Of a DNA stretch of 64,000 nucleotides, positions 41,747 to 50,490 are shown piece by piece. The DNA is from Haloplanus salinus (GTDB taxonomy: Archaea; Halobacteriota; Halobacteria; Halobacteriales; Haloferacaceae), in the NCBI RefSeq assembly GCF_003336245.1, contig NZ_QPHM01000001.1:682001-746000 (forward strand), in the 5' to 3' direction. A program made the translations under genes and the position numbers. How positions within the stretch are numbered: the stretch's first letter is position 1; the number at the start of each line of letters is the position of its first letter. The notes under the pieces are model-generated. The model ran no database searches. It was given only the letters and a program-made list of their open reading frames with translations, and was not told where the DNA came from.

Positions 41747-42598
41747 TCAGGCGCCGAGCGCGCCGCCGGCGTACAGGATGACGACCAAGAAGATCCAGAC
41801 CACGTCGACGAAGTGCCAGTACATCGAGACGGTGCTGACCGAGACGTGACGCTCGGCGGAGTACTGACCCGCGAGCGCCCGAACGGTGACGATGGCGAGG
41901 AGCGCACCGCCGAGCGAGACGTGGAGGCCGTGAAGACCCGTCAGGCCGTAGAAGGCCGAGCCGAACAGTCCGGAGGTGATCGTGAACTCCGTGTGGACGA
42001 TGAACTCGTAGTACTCGTACACCTGCCCGCCGATGAAGACGACGCCGAGCAGGAGCGTCGCCAGCAGGCCGAGCACGAACTTCCGACGGTCGTCCTTTCG
42101 GATGGCGAGGTGTGCCCAGTGGAGCGTCAGGCTGGACGCCACCAGAATCGCGGTGTTGATAATGACGAGCGACCCCGTCAGATGCGGGAGTTCACTCGGC
42201 GGCCACGTCCCCGCACGGATGAAGAAGTAGTAGGTAAAGACGGCGCCGAAGGTGGCGATTTCCGACCCGAGGAAGGCGATCATCCCCCAGCGGAGCGCGG
42301 ACGCGCTCGTCTCGTTGGTGCCGCGCGACCAGAACTCGGCGACGAAGGCGTGATACAGCCAGCCGTACAGCCCGAGGAGGAAGGTGCCGACGCTCGCGGC
42401 GGCCCCGAGCGGGGCGAACATCGGGTTGATCGTCGATTCGTCGCCGCCCGCGACGATGAAGAGTGCGGCGGCCGCGTAGATGCCGCCGGCGCCCAGCGCC
42501 GTGATGAACGGCCACCAGCTCGCCTCGCCGAAGCCCCGCGGCCAGTCCTCGACGGCCGGGAGGTGATGTCCGTGATCGTCGCCGTGATCGGTAGCCAT
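41747..42598 (-). CDS. coxC: Heme-copper oxidase subunit III (cytochrome c oxidase)
   Basis: From the ATG at 42598 (MATDHGDDHGHHLPAVEDWP) the protein has 283 residues and seven transmembrane helices typical of subunit III. Conserved residues are in the segments WGMIAFLGSEIATFGAVFTYYF (helix with a membrane Glu), EYYEFIVHTEFTITSGLFG, and GLTGLHGLHVSLGG and YWHFVDVVWIFLV. The His-rich N-terminus is cytoplasmic. Subunit I and II genes are not in the window. The gene is divergent from the membrane-protein gene at 42696. Confidence 0.95.
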   Translation of the reverse strand: MATDHGDDHGHHLPAVEDWPRGFGEASWWPFITALGAGGIYAAAALFIVAGGDESTINPMFAPLGAAASVGTFLLGLYGWLYHAFVAEFWSRGTNETSASALRWGMIAFLGSEIATFGAVFTYYFFIRAGTWPPSELPHLTGSLVIINTAILVASSLTLHWAHLAIRKDDRRKFVLGLLATLLLGVVFIGGQVYEYYEFIVHTEFTITSGLFGSAFYGLTGLHGLHVSLGGALLAIVTVRALAGQYSAERHVSVSTVSMYWHFVDVVWIFLVVILYAGGALGA

Positions 42599-42695
42599 AC
42601 CCCCTCGTTGCCATTCGACTACCAAAAATCCTCCCAACCGTGGCGGCCAGTCGCTTTCGGAAGCTACTCGTCGGGGAGTCCCCAACCAAGGGACG

Positions 42696-44078
42696 ATGGT
42701 CTCGGTCCAGCGAGCGACCCGCCTCGCCCTCACGGCCACCCTCGGTCTGTCGACGTCTGTCGGTACCGCTGCCGCCCACAGCGGCGGCCTCGCCGGCGCG
42801 ACGCGTGAGCCGATCGCAGTCCCGACGTGGCTCTTCCTGCTCACTGGCGGCGGCGTCGTCGGCGTCTCCTTCCTGCTCGCTAGCTTCGTCACCGACCGCC
42901 GACTCGTCGCCGCCGTCCACGATTGGGGGCGGCCGCTCCCCGACCCCGGCCGCGTCCTTCGGACGCTCGTCCGTCTCGCCAGCGTGGGGGTCCTCGCGCT
43001 GACCCTCGTCGTCGGCTTCCTCGACCGAGCCGACGGGGTCCGCAACCTCGCCATTCTCGTCGTCTGGGTGGCGTGGTGGGGCGGCTACGTCGCCTCCACC
43101 TACCTCCTCGGGAACTCGTGGCCGGCGCTCAACCCCTTCCGGACGCTCGCCGAGGCGTTTCCGTCGCTCGACCGCCCGTACCCCGATAGGCTGGGGTCGT
43201 GGCCCAGCGTCGCCGGCCTCCTCCTCCTCGTCTGGATCGAAGTCGCGACGCCGCTGGCTGACGACCCGCGGCTGCTCGCGTCGGTGCTGGCGGCGTACAC
43301 CGTCGTCACCGTCGTCGGTGCCGTCGTCGTCGGCGCCGACACCTGGTTCGAACGCGCCGATCCGCTCGCCCGCACGTTCCGCTACTACGGCCGGCTGGCA
43401 CCGTTGGGTGTCGAGGACGGCCGCCTCCGCCTCCGCCTCCCCGGCGGCGAACTCCCCGACGCCGTCCTCGACGGCCGCGGCGACGTGGCTTTCGTCGTCA
43501 CGCTGCTCTTCGTCACGACCTACGACGGCTTCGTCGCGACCGGTCCGTGGGCGAGCGGTGCTCGCACCGTCGTCGGCGCGGGCGTTCCGCCGGTCGTCGT
43601 CTACCTCGGCGTCTACCTCCTCGGCGCCACGCTGTTCTACCTGGCCTACCGCGCGTCCGCTCGCCTCGGCCAACGGCGGGCCGAGACGTACCTCTCCGCG
43701 ACGTATCTCGCCCGGCGTTTCGCCCCCTCCTTGCTCCCCATCGCCGCCGGCTACCATCTCGCGCACAACCTCGCGTCGGTGCTCGTCCTCTCGCCGACGC
43801 TCGTCGCCGTCGCCGCGTCGCCGCTCGCGCCGCCGCCGTCGCCGCCACAACTCGCCGGCCTCCCCGCGTGGTTCGGCGGCCTCGAACTCGCCTGCGTCCT
43901 CCTCGGTCACCTGCTCGCGGTGTGGGTGGCCCACGCCACTGCCTACGATCTCTTTCCCTCGCGGCTGCAGGCCGTGCGGAGCCAGTACGGCGTCACCGCC
44001 GTCATGGTCGGCTACACCATGCTGAGCCTCTGGATCGTCGCCGAACCGTACGTCGCACCCCCCTTCATCGCCACCTGA
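42696..44078 (+). CDS. Polytopic membrane protein with signal-like N-terminus
   Basis: The 460-residue protein starts MVSVQRATRLALTATLGLST with an Ala-rich signal-like segment ending near A-A-A-H-S, followed by about ten transmembrane helices. Loop motifs include SWPALNPFRTLAEAF and LLPIAAGYHLAHNLA, with His residues in the membrane plane that could bind heme or a metal. It faces the cytochrome oxidase subunit III gene across a 97-bp divergent promoter region, which hints at a role near the respiratory chain. The family is not named by me. Confidence 0.75.
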   Translation: MVSVQRATRLALTATLGLSTSVGTAAAHSGGLAGATREPIAVPTWLFLLTGGGVVGVSFLLASFVTDRRLVAAVHDWGRPLPDPGRVLRTLVRLASVGVLALTLVVGFLDRADGVRNLAILVVWVAWWGGYVASTYLLGNSWPALNPFRTLAEAFPSLDRPYPDRLGSWPSVAGLLLLVWIEVATPLADDPRLLASVLAAYTVVTVVGAVVVGADTWFERADPLARTFRYYGRLAPLGVEDGRLRLRLPGGELPDAVLDGRGDVAFVVTLLFVTTYDGFVATGPWASGARTVVGAGVPPVVVYLGVYLLGATLFYLAYRASARLGQRRAETYLSATYLARRFAPSLLPIAAGYHLAHNLASVLVLSPTLVAVAASPLAPPPSPPQLAGLPAWFGGLELACVLLGHLLAVWVAHATAYDLFPSRLQAVRSQYGVTAVMVGYTMLSLWIVAEPYVAPPFIAT

Positions 44079-44080
44079 GC

Positions 44081-44344
44081 ATGACTGACTTCGACACCGA
44101 CGTGCCGCCCGACGCGACGCCACACGTCTGTGAGCGCTGTGGGCGACCGTTCGCCGACGAGGAGTACTTGGCGCTCCACCGCGGCCTCGACCACGCGGGG
44201 GCGCTGTCGGCGGCGGAACGGGACGCATACGAGACGGCACACGACGCGGAGACCGAGAACCTCCGCCGGTTCCGGCTCCTCGCGCTCGCGGGGGTCGTCG
44301 CGCTCTACTTCGGGTTCCTGATGACGTACGCGGTGGTGACTTAG
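44081..44344 (+). CDS. C2H2 zinc-finger membrane-anchored small protein (probably DUF7410)
   Basis: The 87-residue protein starts at ATG 44081. It has a C2H2 finger (HVCERCGRPFADEEYLALHR, ending HRGLDH: Cys-x2-Cys then His-x4-His), a charged helix, then one C-terminal membrane segment (FRLLALAGVVALYFGFLMTYA). It starts 2 nt after the stop of the polytopic membrane gene and is likely co-translated. Function unknown; the finger could bind a partner of the membrane protein. Its end overlaps the squalene/phytoene synthase gene by 4 nt. Confidence 0.8.
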   Translation: MTDFDTDVPPDATPHVCERCGRPFADEEYLALHRGLDHAGALSAAERDAYETAHDAETENLRRFRLLALAGVVALYFGFLMTYAVVT

Positions 44345-45414
44345 TCCGCCCGTCCGCTCGCCCGGTGGAACGGCTGCCCGGCGATGTCCTCCCGGAGGGT
44401 CGCGAGCGAGTCGGACGTGGGGCCGGTCATCTCGGTGACGACGGCGAACACCTCCTGCCGGGAAATCTTGACGCCGGTCGCGGAGAGGGCGTCTTCGGGG
44501 CGTTCGAGCAGTTCACGGAGCGTCCCGACCGCAAGCAGGAACGGGATGGCCCACGCGGCGACGGTGTTGCCGTCGGTGGTGGGCACCGTCTCCAAGTAGG
44601 TCTGGGCGTCGTCGAGAAAGGAGCGTGCGTGGCGGGCGGTGCGCCGGACGACGGCCGCCGCACCCGACGCGTGTTCGGGCGCGAGCACGTCGTCCTGTGG
44701 CACGCCCTCGGCGGCCAGCCACTCGGCCGGCAGATAGACGTTGTCCTCCTCGGCGTAGTCGTCGTAGACGTCCTTGGCGACGTTGACCAGTTGGAGCAGG
44801 AGGCCGAACTCCTCCGCGGTGTCGTAGAGGCGGGCGCGACGCCCCTCGCTCAGATCCCCGCGCGCCAGCAGATTGGTGACCAGGTTGCCGACGGTGCCGG
44901 CCGCGTAGTAACAGTACTCCTCCAGTTCCTCGCGGGACTGGATGCGGAGGCCGCCCTCGTCGGCGTAGCGCTCGACGAACATCGCCATCCCCTGGACGAG
45001 TTCGCGGGCGGGCGGCGTGACCGCCTCCCGAACGTCCGCGGGGAGCGCCTCGAAGGTCCTGACGATCCGCGGGGTGCTGGCGACGACGTTCCAGTCCTCG
45101 GATCGCCCCTCCGGGTCGGGGAGCCACCCGTCGACCGACGCCCGGAACGCCTCGGCGTCAGTCTCGTCGTCCGGGTCGAGCACCCGGTCGTACTCGCGGA
45201 GCAGACGACCCTGTTCGGTCGGCGGGACGTGATCCGCGTCCTCGATAGTATCAGGAACGCGACAGAGGAGGTAGCCGATACAGATGTACGACGCCATCGG
45301 TTCGTCGAGCACGTCGACGGTCAACGCGAACGTTCGGGAGACGCCCTGAACCGCCTCGTGACACCAGTCGAGGTCGGCCCGATCACCGGGAGGTCTAGCT
45401 GCGTGTCGAGACAT
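44341..45414 (-). CDS. Squalene/phytoene synthase family enzyme
   Basis: The 357-residue all-helical prenyltransferase condenses two allylic diphosphates head to head. The first Asp-rich motif is DTIEDAD; the second is NVAKDVYDDYAEE. The segment YCYYAAGTVGNLVTNLL resembles squalene synthase more than phytoene synthase, as does its length, so squalene formation from farnesyl diphosphate is the more likely activity. Haloarchaea make squalene and C50 carotenoids for membranes. Convergent overlap of 4 nt with the zinc-finger gene. Confidence 0.9.
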   Translation of the reverse strand: MSRHAARPPGDRADLDWCHEAVQGVSRTFALTVDVLDEPMASYICIGYLLCRVPDTIEDADHVPPTEQGRLLREYDRVLDPDDETDAEAFRASVDGWLPDPEGRSEDWNVVASTPRIVRTFEALPADVREAVTPPARELVQGMAMFVERYADEGGLRIQSREELEEYCYYAAGTVGNLVTNLLARGDLSEGRRARLYDTAEEFGLLLQLVNVAKDVYDDYAEEDNVYLPAEWLAAEGVPQDDVLAPEHASGAAAVVRRTARHARSFLDDAQTYLETVPTTDGNTVAAWAIPFLLAVGTLRELLERPEDALSATGVKISRQEVFAVVTEMTGPTSDSLATLREDIAGQPFHRASGRAD

Positions 45415-45527
45415 TCGGAGCGATTGCGGGTTACGACCGAGGGGTTAAAAAGTCTCGTGGGTGATTTCGGGCGAAGTGACCGGCGCGAAGCCACAAGCGG
45501 TATATCCCCGACAGCTGTCGGACGCGT

Positions 45528-46577
45528 ATGTTCGCTCGGCTCCGCCGGATCGTGTCGACGGCGGGACGGGTCGTAACGCTGGCCGTCGTCGCCGTGCTTC
45601 TCCTCGCGGGCGTCGCCGTCCTCGGTCTCAGCCAACCGTCCGTCGCCGGCGTCGACAACCGCTTCGGCGCCGTCAACGGGACGACGACAACGATAGAGAG
45701 CGACCTGCGGGTTCGGAACCCGACCCCCATCGGCGCCACCCTCGGGGGCCTCACCGTCGACTACGCCATCGACATGAACGGCATCCGGATGGCGACGGGC
45801 ACGAAAGCTGGCCTCTCGGTTCCACAGGGGGAGTCGACCGTCCCGATGACGACCCGTCTCGCCAACGAACGCATCCCGACGTGGTGGGTGAGCCACGTCC
45901 GCAGCGGCGAGCGGACGACCCTCGTCGTCAACGCCGACGTCCACTCCGCGGCGCTCGGCACCTCCTTCGGCGCCCCGCAGGTAACCCGGGAGATAGAGAC
46001 GGATATCATCTCCGCGTTCAACTCCACGGCGGAGCGGCCCGTCGGCTCGTCGCCGACCGGCGGACCCGTCCTCGTCGTCCGCGGGACCAGCGCGCGGTGG
46101 GGGGAGGTGAGCGCCACGGAGACGACCGTCGACATGCGATTCGTCGTCCACAACCCCAACGCCTACGCAGTTCCCGTCTCCGAACTCGGCTACCGGGCGA
46201 CGATGAACGGGATCGAGATGGGGAACGGAACGACGGAAGACCGGGGCGTGGTCCCGCCGGGCGGGACCCGGACCGTCGAGGCGACGACGACCCTGAACAA
46301 CGGCAACATCGACGAGTGGTGGGTGAGCCACCTGCGGAACGATCAGGTGACCGACCTCCGTATCGACTTCTCGGCGCGGTTCGAACTCCCGACGGGGACC
46401 GTCGAGATACCGCTCGATCCGCTGACCTACACCCGGACCGTCGAAACGGACGTGTTCGGCAACAAGGTAGACGAGTCGGGCGACCCCGACGGGACGGCCA
46501 CGCCGACTCCGAGCGACGACGGCTTGCTCTCCGTGGGGATGCGGGGCACGACGGCCGTGGACACGGCGGTGCGGTAG
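45528..46577 (+). CDS. LEA type-2 family protein, membrane anchored, tandem domains
   Basis: The 349-residue protein has a basic N-terminus and one membrane helix (TLAVVAVLLLAGVAVLGL), then two LEA-2/WHy-type beta domains outside the membrane. Each repeat ends with the same aromatic block: TWWVSHVRSGE (near 118-128) and EWWVSHLRND (near 263-272). Each also has NP-x-P/NPN turns and a matching M-N-G-I strand. Such proteins are thought to stabilise proteins under water stress. The tail is Thr/Pro/Ser-rich. It is divergent from the synthase gene. Confidence 0.85.
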   Translation: MFARLRRIVSTAGRVVTLAVVAVLLLAGVAVLGLSQPSVAGVDNRFGAVNGTTTTIESDLRVRNPTPIGATLGGLTVDYAIDMNGIRMATGTKAGLSVPQGESTVPMTTRLANERIPTWWVSHVRSGERTTLVVNADVHSAALGTSFGAPQVTREIETDIISAFNSTAERPVGSSPTGGPVLVVRGTSARWGEVSATETTVDMRFVVHNPNAYAVPVSELGYRATMNGIEMGNGTTEDRGVVPPGGTRTVEATTTLNNGNIDEWWVSHLRNDQVTDLRIDFSARFELPTGTVEIPLDPLTYTRTVETDVFGNKVDESGDPDGTATPTPSDDGLLSVGMRGTTAVDTAVR

Positions 46578-46592
46578 CGGACGGGACGCACG

Positions 46593-47624
46593 CTACTCGA
46601 TGGTGACGTGGTCGGACTCCTCGTTGAGCGCGAGGTTCGCCGCGATTTCGGCGTTCCGCATCGCGTACTGCGCGGTCTGTTGGAGGCTGACGAGCACCTC
46701 GCGGGTCCGCAGGAGTTCGACTTTCGGCATGTCCGGCAGGCTCCGGATCAGTTCCATCTCGCGGTCGGTGATCTCCTCGTACATCCGCCCGACGGCGATG
46801 GCCTTGTCGTAGTCGCGTTCGACGACGGCTTCGACGGCCGTGACGGTGATTTCGTCGACCTGATCCGTAAACTCCCGGATGCGCCGCATCGTCGACCCGT
46901 CCACGTCGAGGGTGTTGTTCTTGGCGTCCAGCGCGATGTTCCCGATGTCCTCGGCGTTGTCGGCGGTGAGTTCGAGGTTCTTCGCCACCGACCGGTAGCC
47001 GATCAGCGGGAACCCGGATTCGAGACCGACCGCCCGCGCGAGGTTCGGGTTCTGGTAGGCCATGAAGATCAGGCGCAGGAGGAGGACGAATATCTTGTTG
47101 GCCTGCCGCTCGCGGTTCAACGCCCGTTCGGCCAAGTCGGCGTTGCCGTGGGCGAGCGCCTTGATCGACTCGCCACGCATCGTACTCCCCGTGTTCTCGA
47201 GGCGTTCGAGGAGGTTGTCGAGGGTGAAGTCCTCGGGGTCGACCGAACACCGGATAGCGATGCGCTCCGGCGTCTCCTCGATGACGCCGAGCCCCATCAG
47301 CTGCGTCTCCGCGCGGTAGACGGCGTTGATGTGCTCGCTGTCGAGGGCGCCCTCCGACTTCTCGACGTGGATGACCCGCCGGCCGAGGACGTACTGTGCG
47401 ACGATGGCGCGTTCGAGCGCCCGCGAGTCGAGGTTGTCGGCGTGGATGGTCGCCGTCGACCCCTCGGTACTCGCCGACTCGGGAAGGACGGTGAGCGTCC
47501 CCTTGCCGCCCATCCGGAGCGACACCTCGTCACCCTTCTCGACGTTGTGCTCCTTGGCCCACTCGGCCGGGAGCGTCATCGCCAGCGTCGAAGGGCCCAA
47601 GCGTTGCACTTTCCGTGTTTCCAT
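46593..47624 (-). CDS. AbrB-type DNA-binding domain fused to PhoU domain
   Basis: The 343-residue protein begins with a SpoVT/AbrB swapped-hairpin domain (METRKVQRLGPSTLAMTLPA ... GDEVSLRMGGKGTLTVLPE). The rest is two PhoU-like three-helix units (LERAIVAQYVLGRRVIHVEK; ERANKIFVLLLRL region; ELTADNAEDIGNIALDAKNNTLDV), with E/D-x-x-x-D metal-type motifs. This architecture is common in haloarchaea as a phosphate-related regulator. No pst genes are adjacent; a PiT transporter lies 33 kb away. A TATA-like box sits in the 80-bp gap in front of it. Confidence 0.9.
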   Translation of the reverse strand: METRKVQRLGPSTLAMTLPAEWAKEHNVEKGDEVSLRMGGKGTLTVLPESASTEGSTATIHADNLDSRALERAIVAQYVLGRRVIHVEKSEGALDSEHINAVYRAETQLMGLGVIEETPERIAIRCSVDPEDFTLDNLLERLENTGSTMRGESIKALAHGNADLAERALNRERQANKIFVLLLRLIFMAYQNPNLARAVGLESGFPLIGYRSVAKNLELTADNAEDIGNIALDAKNNTLDVDGSTMRRIREFTDQVDEITVTAVEAVVERDYDKAIAVGRMYEEITDREMELIRSLPDMPKVELLRTREVLVSLQQTAQYAMRNAEIAANLALNEESDHVTIE

Positions 47625-47704
47625 ACCACGGGTATCTGCTCCAGCGACCTTAGTTTTGACTATGCATCATTATACCTCATGGTAGATGTTGATGTGCGGT
47701 GATT

Positions 47705-48763
47705 TTACCGGACTTCCATGAGCCGGGACTCGAAGCGGCCCACCCGGACGCGGGTCCACCCCCGCAACTCGGCGTCGAGCTCCGGGTCGTCGGTGTCGAC
47801 CCGGAGCGCGCCGATGTCGTCGAGTTTCGACCGCGAGGCGACCACCTCGACCTCGCACTGCTGGATCACGGTCGGCGAGAGTTGGGGGTTGCCCCGCCCG
47901 AAGATGAACCCCTGCCCACCGATGGGGGAGACGACGACCACGTTACGCTCGCCGAGGGCGTCGAGGATCTCCGCCTCGCCCGCGTCGCGGGCGAGCACCG
48001 TGCCGTCGCGCCACACGTCGACGCCGAGGGGCGAGCCCTCGAATCCCAGCGCCTCCTTGATGACCCCGACCGTGCTGCCGGGGCCGAGGACGTAGGTCAC
48101 GCCCGGATCGACCCCGTCGGCGAACCCCTCGGCCACCGCCTCGACGTTCCCGCTCCCCATCTGCTTCGAGGACTGGAGATCCTCGCCCACCGGCACCCGG
48201 GCCACCGCCCGGAGTTCCGGGTTCACCGATCCCTCGCGGTACTCGTCCTCGTCGATGTCCATGACCTCGCGGCGCTCGGTCCGCTCGAAGGAGGCGAGCA
48301 CGTCCGCGGCGTCCTCGGGGGAGACGGCGAACACGGAGGAGTAGACTTTCACCCCGCCCGGAACGCCGAGCATCGGCACCTCGGTTCCCTCGAGAGCCTC
48401 GGCCACGTCCGCGGCCGTCCCGTCGCCGCCGACGAAACAGACCAGATCGGCGTCGGCACCGAGGAAGGCCGCGACGGCGGCGCGGGTGTCGGCCACCGTC
48501 GTCTCCGATCCGTCGGGGCGGCCCAGCACCTCCGGGTCGAACCCGACCTCGCGAGCGAGGCGTTCGCCCATCGGCTCGCCCCACGTCAACAGGGTCACGT
48601 CCGGGACTGCCTCGGCGATGGCCGCGAGGGCACGGCGGGCGCGATCCGGTGACCGGGGCGTAGCCCCGCGGGCCCGCGCCTCCTCGACCTTGTCGTCCGT
48701 CCCCTTCAGGCCCACCCGTCCACCCATGCCGGCGATGGGGTTGACCACGAACCCGAGTCGCAT
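47705..48763 (-). CDS. ATP-NAD kinase family protein (NAD kinase-like)
   Basis: The 352-residue protein has the GGDGT motif of NAD/diacylglycerol kinases (LVCFVGGDGTAADVAEAL) and an N-terminal FVVNPIAGMGGRVGLKGTDD. Downstream GVPGGVKVYSSVFAV and SPIGGQGFIFGRGNPQLS match the AcoX-like branch rather than the classic NAD kinase. The ATP-binding fold is clear, the substrate is not. It is upstream of the AbrB-PhoU gene on the same strand with an 80-bp gap. Confidence 0.9.
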   Translation of the reverse strand: MRLGFVVNPIAGMGGRVGLKGTDDKVEEARARGATPRSPDRARRALAAIAEAVPDVTLLTWGEPMGERLAREVGFDPEVLGRPDGSETTVADTRAAVAAFLGADADLVCFVGGDGTAADVAEALEGTEVPMLGVPGGVKVYSSVFAVSPEDAADVLASFERTERREVMDIDEDEYREGSVNPELRAVARVPVGEDLQSSKQMGSGNVEAVAEGFADGVDPGVTYVLGPGSTVGVIKEALGFEGSPLGVDVWRDGTVLARDAGEAEILDALGERNVVVVSPIGGQGFIFGRGNPQLSPTVIQQCEVEVVASRSKLDDIGALRVDTDDPELDAELRGWTRVRVGRFESRLMEVR

Positions 48764-48854
48764 ACTCGTCCCTACGGCGGCGCGGGGAAAAGCGTCGCGG
48801 GTCGAGCGGCGCGCGATGAGCAGTCTTAAGCGCTCCCCCGGGCAACCGCCGCGT

Positions 48855-48965
48855 ATGCTCCCGCTTCAGTCCGGGGAACCCCTCCCCATCGCGGAGACCG
48901 GTGTGGCCGTGTTGCTCGTCAGCCTCCTCGTGACCGCCCTCTGGTTGCTGTATCTGAACCGGTAG
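48855..48965 (+). CDS. 36-residue single-pass membrane protein
   Basis: From ATG at 48855 the frame encodes MLPLQSGEPLPIAETGVAVL and the helix LVSLLVTALWLLYLNR, then TAG. A short Pro-rich head followed by a single membrane helix fits small haloarchaeal membrane proteins. It sits in the gap between the NAD-kinase-like and CinA-like genes, divergent from the first. Confidence 0.6.
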   Translation: MLPLQSGEPLPIAETGVAVLLVSLLVTALWLLYLNR

Positions 48966-48972
48966 GCGCGGC

Positions 48973-49656
48973 CTACGGGTCGACTCGCTCGCGGAGCCAC
49001 GCGGCCGCGGCGGCCGCCGTCTCCGCGTCCGCCGCCATCACCTTCAGTCGCACGTCCTCGCCCGGGTAGCTCCCGACGGTCACGTCGAACTCCTCACGGA
49101 CGGCTCCGATCCGGTCGAGCAGCGCGCTCTCCGGCTCGCTCGTCCGCACCACCTCGACGTGTGTCGGCTCCCCTTCGAACTCCGCCGCGACCGTCTCGAA
49201 CATCCCCTTCATCTCCGTCGGAACGCCCGGCATGACGTAGACGCTCTCGACGGCGGCGCCCGGCGCGACCCCTTCGGGGTTGGGGAGCATCCGCGCCCCC
49301 GCTGGGAGGTGGGTCGTCCCCTCCGTGAGGTCCGCGACGGCGTAGTCGCCGCACTCCGCGATCCACGCTTCGGCGTCGGCGTTGGGGACCATCTCGCGCC
49401 CGAACGCCGCGGCGACGCCGTCCATCGTCACGTCGTCGTGGGTCGGGCCGACGCCGCCGGTGACGATCACGGCGTCGTACTCCGCGTGGTACTCGTTGAC
49501 CACGCGGGCGATGTCGGCGACCCGATCCGGAACCGTCGTGATTCGCTCGACGGACACGCCGCGCTCGTCGAGGCGGTCACACAGCCACGAGGCGTTCGTG
49601 TCGACCGTATCCCCGGACAGCAGTTCGTCGCCGACGGTGACGACCGCGACTCGCAT
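48973..49656 (-). CDS. CinA-like / molybdopterin-binding domain protein
   Basis: The 227-residue protein has the MoaB/CinA fold: MRVAVVTVGDELLSGDTVDT N-terminus, the VIVTGGVGPTHDDVTMDGVA nucleotide/pterin loop, and VYVMPGVPTEMKGMFE. It is the N-terminal CinA half without the deamidase domain, the usual archaeal form. CinA proteins act on NAD-derived nucleotides or bind pterins. Length and start (ATG at 49656) are typical. The nearby NAD kinase-like gene could be functionally linked. Confidence 0.92.
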   Translation of the reverse strand: MRVAVVTVGDELLSGDTVDTNASWLCDRLDERGVSVERITTVPDRVADIARVVNEYHAEYDAVIVTGGVGPTHDDVTMDGVAAAFGREMVPNADAEAWIAECGDYAVADLTEGTTHLPAGARMLPNPEGVAPGAAVESVYVMPGVPTEMKGMFETVAAEFEGEPTHVEVVRTSEPESALLDRIGAVREEFDVTVGSYPGEDVRLKVMAADAETAAAAAAWLRERVDP

Positions 49657-49698
49657 GGGGAGTCGTACGCGGCCGGACGTGAAAAGACTCCTGTCCCG

Positions 49699-50487
49699 TC
49701 AGCCCATCCCCGGCGGCGGGTCGTCGCGGAACTCGTCGTCCTCGGTGTCGACGTCGAGGCCGAGTTCCTCCCGCTGTCGCCGGAGTTCGTCGATCCGGCG
49801 CTTGTAGTAGAAGAGCCCGGCTGCACAGACGACGGCGAGGACCGCCGCCGCGCCGCCGAAGATGTAGAGGTCGCGCTGGAGGTAGAACTGGACGGAGACG
49901 GAGTCGGTCTCGACGCTCGCCCAGCGGATGATCCGCCGGTCGCCGTCCGCTTCGACGTCGTAGTCGCCGGGATTGACCTTTCCGAACGGGAACACGTCGA
50001 CCCGACGGTTCGGCGGCAACACCACCGCGTAGGAGCCGTTGACGAACGCCGGGAGGCTGAACCGCTTCGGCGTGCTATCGGAGGTGAACGCGAGTTTGCC
50101 ACCCTCGGCGCCCGAGGGGAGCGTGATCGACACGCGCGAGCGCGAACGGTCGACGGCGCCGCCACGCGCCCGCAGCTCCGTCCCCGTAATGACCGTCCCG
50201 TTGGGGTAGCGGTAGCGGACGGCCGAGATGGGTATCGCGTTCCGTCCGCCGAAGCCGTCGCGGCGGAACAGTTCGATCGACGACCGGTTCAGTCGGTACA
50301 CCGCCTGGAAGCGGGCGTTCTCCGTGAGCGTGATGTGGGCGTTCACGTCGTTGTCCCAGACGTACGGGGCGGGTGGCTCCTCGTCGAGTCGGTCGTCGGA
50401 GACGGAGCCCGACCCGAAGAAGCCGGCACAGCCGGACGTGAACACGAGGACGACGAGCGCGAGGGGGAGCAGGTACCGGCGGTTCAT
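49699..50487 (-). CDS. Lipoprotein with C-terminal membrane helix (probably DUF5803)
   Basis: The 262-residue protein begins MNRRYLLPLALVVLVFTSGC, a signal peptide with lipobox T-S-G-C, so it is lipid-anchored at Cys20 outside the cell. A beta-rich ectodomain follows (YVWDNDVNAHITLTENARFQ ... NGSYAVVLPPNRRVDVFPFG), then a C-terminal transmembrane helix (LYIFGGAAAVLAVVCAAGLFYY) and a charged cytoplasmic tail. Family known only in haloarchaea. It ends a leftward run of genes beginning at tfe (tfe, DUF2110, this gene), with the next gene upstream only 3 nt away. Confidence 0.85.
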   Translation of the reverse strand: MNRRYLLPLALVVLVFTSGCAGFFGSGSVSDDRLDEEPPAPYVWDNDVNAHITLTENARFQAVYRLNRSSIELFRRDGFGGRNAIPISAVRYRYPNGTVITGTELRARGGAVDRSRSRVSITLPSGAEGGKLAFTSDSTPKRFSLPAFVNGSYAVVLPPNRRVDVFPFGKVNPGDYDVEADGDRRIIRWASVETDSVSVQFYLQRDLYIFGGAAAVLAVVCAAGLFYYKRRIDELRRQREELGLDVDTEDDEFRDDPPPGMG

Positions 50488-50490
50488 CGC

